A DNA stretch of 64,000 nucleotides, taken from positions 362,053-426,052 of the forward strand of contig NZ_GG665867.1 of NCBI RefSeq assembly GCF_000160115.1, given 5' to 3'. Below the pieces are notes generated by a model. It had not been told where the DNA came from and made no database searches. It saw only the letters and a list, made by a program, of their open reading frames with translations. Shown piece by piece: positions 61,765 to 64,000 of the stretch. How positions within the stretch are numbered: the stretch's first letter is position 1; each line of letters begins with the position of its first letter. A program made the translations under genes and the position numbers. This stretch comes from Shuttleworthella satelles DSM 14600. Lineage in GTDB: Bacteria; Bacillota; Clostridia; Lachnospirales; Lachnospiraceae.

Positions 61765-61822
61765 GACTGTCCAGCTCGTATCTTTCCATTGAGGGAAAGA
61801 GCGAGTTGGACAGTCATTTTTG
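61765..61822 (+). terminator. Strong terminator
   Basis: GACTGTCCAGCTCG (from 61,765) pairs with CGAGTTGGACAGTC (to 61,815) with inner CTTTCC/GGGAAAG, followed by ATTTTTGG. Confidence 0.88.
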
Positions 61823-61872
61823 GTTCATCATAATTGAATCCTCGCGGGAAATGTGTTTTGTTAAAAAAGAAA

Positions 61873-61901
61873 TTGCGAAAAAAGTGTGAAAAATGTATAA
61901 T
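61873..61901 (+). promoter_or_regulatory. Promoter of the second surface protein
   Basis: TTGCGA (61,873-61,878), 17-base spacer, TG-extended TATAAT (61,896-61,901). Confidence 0.75.
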
Positions 61902-61953
61902 GTCCTTTGAAGCGCAGGCAACTTTTTAAAAGGCAGATCAGTAAAGGAGTGTT

Positions 61954-64000
61954 ATGAAAAAAGGAAAGAAACTATTGGCTTTTGCCATCTCCTTGCTGAC
62001 AATGGTCACTACGATATTCAGTAATACCATGTCAGTACACGCAGAAGACACGACCGGCCTGAAATTCACGAAAATTGAAGTGACAGACACGGCAGGAAAT
62101 GTCAAGGCAGATCTTTTGGCTGGCGGGAAGCCCAGTCTGGAGGCGGGAAAGGACTACTATCTGAATGTAGCCTACTCCGTACCGGCTGGTCTGCAGTTCT
62201 CCCATACCTATATGGATCTGACCCTGGGCAATGGACTCTACTATATGTCTCTGCCCGGTTCAACCTGGAAGACAGGACCGATCAGCAGTACGGGATTTGA
62301 GGAGCTGACTCTGTCGCCGACGGGCAACGCGGACTCACCCTATGGGTATCCAGCGTCCACAGCAGATCCGTCCGCGACTCCTCCGACGGTGGGCAAATCC
62401 AAGACAGGAAAGATTTCATTTAAGAGCAAGTACTCCCTGACCAATGTTGCCTCTACCAAGGAGATTCAGTTCCGCCTGGATGACGCCTATGAGAATATGG
62501 ACGCCAACCAGATTCTCGCCAATGTCATCAAGCTGAACCTGCGGACAGACAGCAGCAGCTCTGTCGACGCCAAGTCCTATCCGGTCAACGCGAAGGACGC
62601 ACCGACACTCGGCTTCTGGCCCGATGTCAGCTCAGAGGTTGTCACCAAAGGCGGACAGACCAGCCAGTTGTCTGTAGGGACAACCGGGGCCGGAACAGGA
62701 TTTCTGACCAAGGCCGGAAGCAGCACTACAATTGATGTCGTCTATCCCAGCGACATACAGTTCGATGGACTGAGAGAGGACAGCATCTATCACATGGACG
62801 GCGTCATTGGCGCCACCACAGATGATGGGACCAACAAGACGACGAGGGTGACCTTCCCGGAGAGCGGGCGTCTTATGGGCAATTTGAGTCTGAAACCCAG
62901 ATTCACAGTTCCGAGCACAACGACCCGTCCCAATGGTTCAACCTTCCCCGTCAAGCTCAAGAATTTGAGCCAGACAGTCTGGAACGAGAATATCGGCCGG
63001 ACTTCTACGACGAAGGAGCAGGATCTGTCGATCACCATTCTGGACGGTTCCACTCCGGAGCTTCTCACCAAGGTCAATGTGCGCGATACCATGCCTAACT
63101 GGGCCAAGAAAAAGTATGACACCTATAACGTGCGCTTTGGCGGTCTGATGATTCGCAATGAGATGGGTACCGCCTCTCGTCCCAAAACTCTGGAGATGAA
63201 TCTGGATGAAGCTAATACGGCGATTATCCGTGGCGTCACGATCCCTTATGCGGCCGGGATGCATTACGGAATGCTGACCTGGACTTCCGCAGACGGCAGG
63301 AGCGGGACGATTGATCCGAACTCACTCCAGCACGATGGGGTTTCGACTCTAATTAAGAATACCGACCTGGGTCTGGGGATCAACGACTCCATCAAGACCA
63401 TCAAGGTTGATCTCGGGACGATCCCCGGAAGCTGGAACGGGATAAGGTATGAGGACAATACCAACTACGACTATAATCCCGAGACAAAGGCTTACAATGT
63501 CAAGCCCGGCGGCCGCAATTCAGCTTTCATTGATGAGAGCGCCTATTACGGCTGGTCATATATGCCCGGCGGCGTCTTCGGAAGCTGGAAGAAGGGGACT
63601 GATGCCGACGTCAAGAGTACCATTAAGTTCTATAACACGGGAACCACGCCTCAGGCTGCGAATACCTATGAAGTGCTGGGCAAATCAGGACCTCCCAAGG
63701 TTGTCAACGGGATCGGAACCATTGACAAGTCCCAGATCAACGGAGGAGATAAGTTCCACATCTCCGGTAAGACCAGCGACGCGAACTGGGACTGGAATCC
63801 CCTGCAGGAGCCTGTCTTCTATGTGACGATGCCCGAGGGATTCAGTTACTCCAACCTCAAGGTAACCAATGGAAAACTGTCCAAGCCCGTCTATGTAGGT
63901 GAGTTCATGCATGGTACCGAGAAGGTCAAGGTATGGAAGTATACCCTTGATATCGGGCAGGAGACCAGGGGCCAGTATCAGCCTGATTTCACCTGGAAGA
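61954..64000 (+). CDS. Large secreted surface protein (partial at window end)
   Basis: AAAGGAGTG precedes ATG 61,954. The frame is open to the window end (about 682 residues). A signal peptide (KKLLAFAISLLTMVTTIFSN, cut near VHAE) leads into a beta-rich extracellular region with repeated phrases such as FKFTKIEVTDTAG-like and VRDTMPNW segments. No catalytic motif seen. It is probably an adhesin or S-layer-like protein, perhaps wall-anchored beyond the window. Confidence 0.85.
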   Translation, partial: MKKGKKLLAFAISLLTMVTTIFSNTMSVHAEDTTGLKFTKIEVTDTAGNVKADLLAGGKPSLEAGKDYYLNVAYSVPAGLQFSHTYMDLTLGNGLYYMSLPGSTWKTGPISSTGFEELTLSPTGNADSPYGYPASTADPSATPPTVGKSKTGKISFKSKYSLTNVASTKEIQFRLDDAYENMDANQILANVIKLNLRTDSSSSVDAKSYPVNAKDAPTLGFWPDVSSEVVTKGGQTSQLSVGTTGAGTGFLTKAGSSTTIDVVYPSDIQFDGLREDSIYHMDGVIGATTDDGTNKTTRVTFPESGRLMGNLSLKPRFTVPSTTTRPNGSTFPVKLKNLSQTVWNENIGRTSTTKEQDLSITILDGSTPELLTKVNVRDTMPNWAKKKYDTYNVRFGGLMIRNEMGTASRPKTLEMNLDEANTAIIRGVTIPYAAGMHYGMLTWTSADGRSGTIDPNSLQHDGVSTLIKNTDLGLGINDSIKTIKVDLGTIPGSWNGIRYEDNTNYDYNPETKAYNVKPGGRNSAFIDESAYYGWSYMPGGVFGSWKKGTDADVKSTIKFYNTGTTPQAANTYEVLGKSGPPKVVNGIGTIDKSQINGGDKFHISGKTSDANWDWNPLQEPVFYVTMPEGFSYSNLKVTNGKLSKPVYVGEFMHGTEKVKVWKYTLDIGQETRGQYQPDFTWK

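Noticed and set aside
63449-63826. 125-residue ORF inside the last surface protein
   Set aside because: It is a shadow frame; the open frame from 61,954 has a signal peptide, promoter and ribosome site.

Overview
The window reads as a Clostridia genome, probably Lachnospiraceae. This placement is an inference from gene content (MetH with its reactivation domain as a separate protein, a fused homocysteine methyltransferase/MTHFR, Gram-positive wall-anchored proteins, Firmicutes-type promoters and terminators). It is two mosaics. Bases 1 to about 31,560 are AT-rich mobile DNA; the rest is visibly more GC-rich chromosome.

Mobile half: the window opens inside an integrative and conjugative element (ICE) whose left end lies outside. 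In view are the end of a SNF2-type helicase, an SSB-like protein, a MobC/MOBP-type relaxase pair with a candidate oriT, an ABC transporter/XRE cassette, a sigma-like regulator, a structured RNA region, a small ORF and a large serine recombinase. The recombinase runs straight into the 3' remnant of a host gene that looks like rumA/rlmD, which marks the right attachment site.

Inside this ICE sits a Thoeris-type anti-phage operon: an XRE regulator, thsA (SIR2 plus SLOG) and three TIR-type thsB-like genes. A second element, a Tn916-family ICE of about 16.7 kb (about 3,253-19,923), has inserted inside thsA and splits its SIR2 domain. Its order is int, xis, structured RNA, orf8, orf7, cargo, orf13 to orf23. 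It lacks tet(M) and orf9. In the cargo slot it carries a TetR regulator with a perfect operator pair, an alpha/beta hydrolase and a KTR protein. The regions upstream of xis (inner ICE) and upstream of the serine recombinase (outer ICE) share several sequence blocks in the same order inside a similar long-range stem, so they look like one RNA family.

Chromosomal half: next to the attachment site is a decay zone (fragments of a WYL regulator, an AAA ATPase and a GH13 enzyme). Then come an HAD hydrolase, metY, an MBL hydrolase, a YdcF-like protein and a UPF0145 protein. A region of duplications follows at 38-49 kb: two copies of an MmcQ-MGMT fusion plus cytidine deaminase, two ATC-hydrolase-like genes, and two MerR-type promoters. 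It also holds a MutS-like ATPase split at a classic slippery site. A ZIP transporter, a membrane GDPD enzyme and a one-carbon/methionine cluster (MetH activation protein, MetH, HMT-MTHFR) come next, then TcdA and two large exported surface proteins, the last cut by the window edge. Degenerate 20-bp and 36-bp tandem repeats sit between genes.
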